This document shows, in pieces, positions 62,583-64,000 of a stretch of 64,000 nt of DNA. The stretch is from NCBI GenBank assembly GCA_965200145.1, contig CBDATG010000003.1, positions 124,001 through 188,000 of the forward strand, in the 5' to 3' direction. The position numbers and the translations under genes are program-made. The notes under the pieces were generated by a model that saw only the letters and a list, made by a program, of their open reading frames with translations, was not told the origin of the DNA and did no database searches. This DNA is from CBDATG01 sp965200145. GTDB taxonomy: Bacteria; Chloroflexota; Dehalococcoidia; Lucifugimonadales; Lucifugimonadaceae. The first letter of the stretch is position 1. Each line of letters opens with the position of its first letter.

Positions 62583-64000
62583 CCCGTGAGTCTGTAGGGG
62601 AACCACGGCAACTCGGACGGGTTCGCGCGCCACGTCACGATTATAGCACCCGTGAGTCTGTAGGGGAACCACGGCGTTGGATGAGCATGGCGGTTTCGGT
62701 CTGCTATTATAGCACCCGTGAGTCTGTAGGGGAACCACGGCTCGCCAGTCGTAGCTCGGGTGCTCACTCACATTATAGCACCCGTGAGTCTGTAGGGGAA
62801 CCACGGCTCTCAAAGTCTGTCAGCGGATATCGGGCAGATTATAGCACCCGTGAGTCTGTAGGGGAACCACGGCCATCGGCGTTGCCCATGGCCAGCGATT
62901 GCAATTATAGCACCCGTGAGTCTGTAGGGGAACCACGGCCATCGGCGTTGCCCATGGCCAGCGATTGCAATTATAGCACCCGTGAGTCTGTAGGGGAACC
63001 ACGGCTCTGCCGTCAATGCGTAATTCGCACCGCTGATTATAGCACCCGTGAGTCTGTAGGGGAACCACGGCCCACTTCTTCTAGTATAACACTTAAATGT
63101 ATTATAGCACCCGTGAGTCTGTAGGGGAACCACGGCCGAGGGTCCGATAGCAACGGACATAAGCAAATTATAGCACCCGTGAGTCTGTAGGGGAACCACG
63201 GCGACGATGAACACGCCCCGCGCGCGCAGCAGATTATAGCACCCGTGAGTCTGTAGGGGAACCACGGCCACTTGGCAATTGCCTATCTGGTCGCGCGTAT
63301 TATAGCACCCGTGAGTCTGTAGGGGAACCACGGCCTCGTCGCCGTCCGCACGCAGATACTCGGAATTATAGCACCCGTGAGTCTGTAGGGGAACCACGGC
63401 CGCCCTTGGCGAGCTTGCGTGGCGTCACCCATTATAGCACCCGTGAGTCTGTAGGGGAACCACGGCTAAATACAACCTGAACTCCGATGTGGAGGCATTA
63501 TAGCACCCGTGAGTCTGTAGGGGAACCACGGCCGTCGCGTAGCAGGCGCTGCGTGGCCCGAAATTATAGCACCCGTGAGTCTGTAGGGGAACCACGGCAA
63601 ACTTCATGCACGCTTTGAAACGTGTGCTATTATAGCACCCGTGAGTCTGTAGGGGAACCACGGCGCCACCCGAGTCGTAGAGGATGCGGCTGCAATTATA
63701 GCACCCGTGAGTCTGTAGGGGAACCACGGCGCAGGCCGTACTTCGTAGCATTCTCGATGGATTATAGCACCCGTGAGTCTGTAGGGGAACCACGGCACTG
63801 GTAGCGGTGGCAATTCTGCTGTTTCCATTATAGCACCCGTGAGTCTGTAGGGGAACCACGGCTGCGATTGTAAGATACTCACAATCGGGGCAATTATAGC
63901 ACCCGTGAGTCTGTAGGGGAACCACGGCACGAAGCTGAGCGAGTTCGCTATTACCTGAATTATAGCACCCGTGAGTCTGTAGGGGAACCACGGCTGCGTA
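62574..64000 (-). CRISPR. Type II-C CRISPR array, 22 repeats seen, open at right edge
   Basis: A 36-bp repeat recurs every 66 bp from 62574; the 22 copies inspected read the same. The 21 complete spacers are 30 bp, except the eighth at 29 bp (63072-63100). Spacers five and six (62874-62903 and 62940-62969) are identical. The array continues past 64000. On the minus strand the repeat starts GCCGTGGTTCCCC, whose first 17 bases pair with the tracrRNA, and ends GTGCTATAAT, so crRNAs are read right to left, against the cas genes. The repeat nearest cas2 is not degenerate. Spacer targets cannot be identified without a search. Confidence 0.98.

Noticed and set aside
62442..63991. Long open frames with tandem MVPLQTHGCYN or YSTRESVGEPR peptides across the array
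   Set aside because: The repeat unit is 66 bp, a multiple of three, so frames stay open by chance. The DNA is an exact 36-bp CRISPR repeat with varied 30-bp spacers beside cas2.
62574..64000. Array transcribed on the plus strand with the cas genes
   Set aside because: In that sense the part of the repeat next to the spacer's 3' end would not pair with the anti-repeat found upstream of cas9, and the extended -10 would point the wrong way.

Overview
The window reads as a bacterial chromosome segment of moderate G+C with dense coding. Its mix of housekeeping genes, long FtsX-type permeases, lipoproteins with Thr/Pro-rich linkers and a DnaG zinc finger of the CFGACG type fits a Chloroflexota lineage (SAR202 or Dehalococcoidia-like). 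That placement is an inference from gene style; no rRNA gene is present to confirm it.

Layout. 1-8.3 kb: the start of cmk (off the left edge), cvpA, an HNH nuclease, a one-chain MmeI-type restriction-modification enzyme, holB, lysA and selD. 8.3-16 kb: mazG, dnaG-rpoD, a short-chain dehydrogenase and an HtrA-type protease. 16-24.7 kb: a four-gene ABC export or lipoprotein-release type operon (two giant permeases, two ATPases). 24.7-28.4 kb: an accessory patch with an IS1595-type transposase relic and a large DNA methyltransferase gene interrupted by a 16-C tract. 28.6-45.9 kb: trehalose synthesis, a ThiS/MoaD-like protein, two oligopeptide-binding lipoproteins around an orphan molybdenum hydroxylase subunit, an FKBP lipoprotein, a D-aminoacylase, apt, a DUF3179 lipoprotein and recF. 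45.9-57.8 kb: prenyl synthase, metG, rsmI, lipA, an RlmD/TrmA-type methyltransferase, maf, a Tat translocon, lexA and leuS. 57.8-64 kb: a complete type II-C CRISPR-Cas locus.

The CRISPR locus is the main accessory system. cas9-cas1-cas2 run on the plus strand with all catalytic residues present. A previously unmarked tracrRNA lies on the minus strand between leuS and cas9: a 17-nt anti-repeat, a nexus-like hairpin and an intrinsic terminator. The array (22 repeats of 36 bp seen, continuing off the right edge) is predicted to be transcribed on the minus strand. Each repeat carries a perfect extended -10 box at its crRNA-sense 3' end, the arrangement known from Neisseria meningitidis, where every spacer has its own promoter.

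A second theme is selenocysteine. selD has an in-frame UGA at codon 17 in the known C-x-x-U position, so its real start is 87 nt upstream of the longest open frame. The DUF3179 lipoprotein gene is interrupted by one in-frame UGA exactly where the family has the first Cys of its CPLC motif, giving U-P-L-C, and a stem-loop of bacterial SECIS shape follows the UGA. Together they indicate a selenocysteine-decoding organism and a possibly undescribed selenoprotein family member; selA, selB and tRNA-Sec must lie elsewhere.

Other points of note: likely phase variation of a methyltransferase, a LexA with an altered cleavage site, a dehydrogenase lacking the catalytic lysine, a sigma factor with an outsized insert, and an FKBP protein with six Cys-pair repeats.
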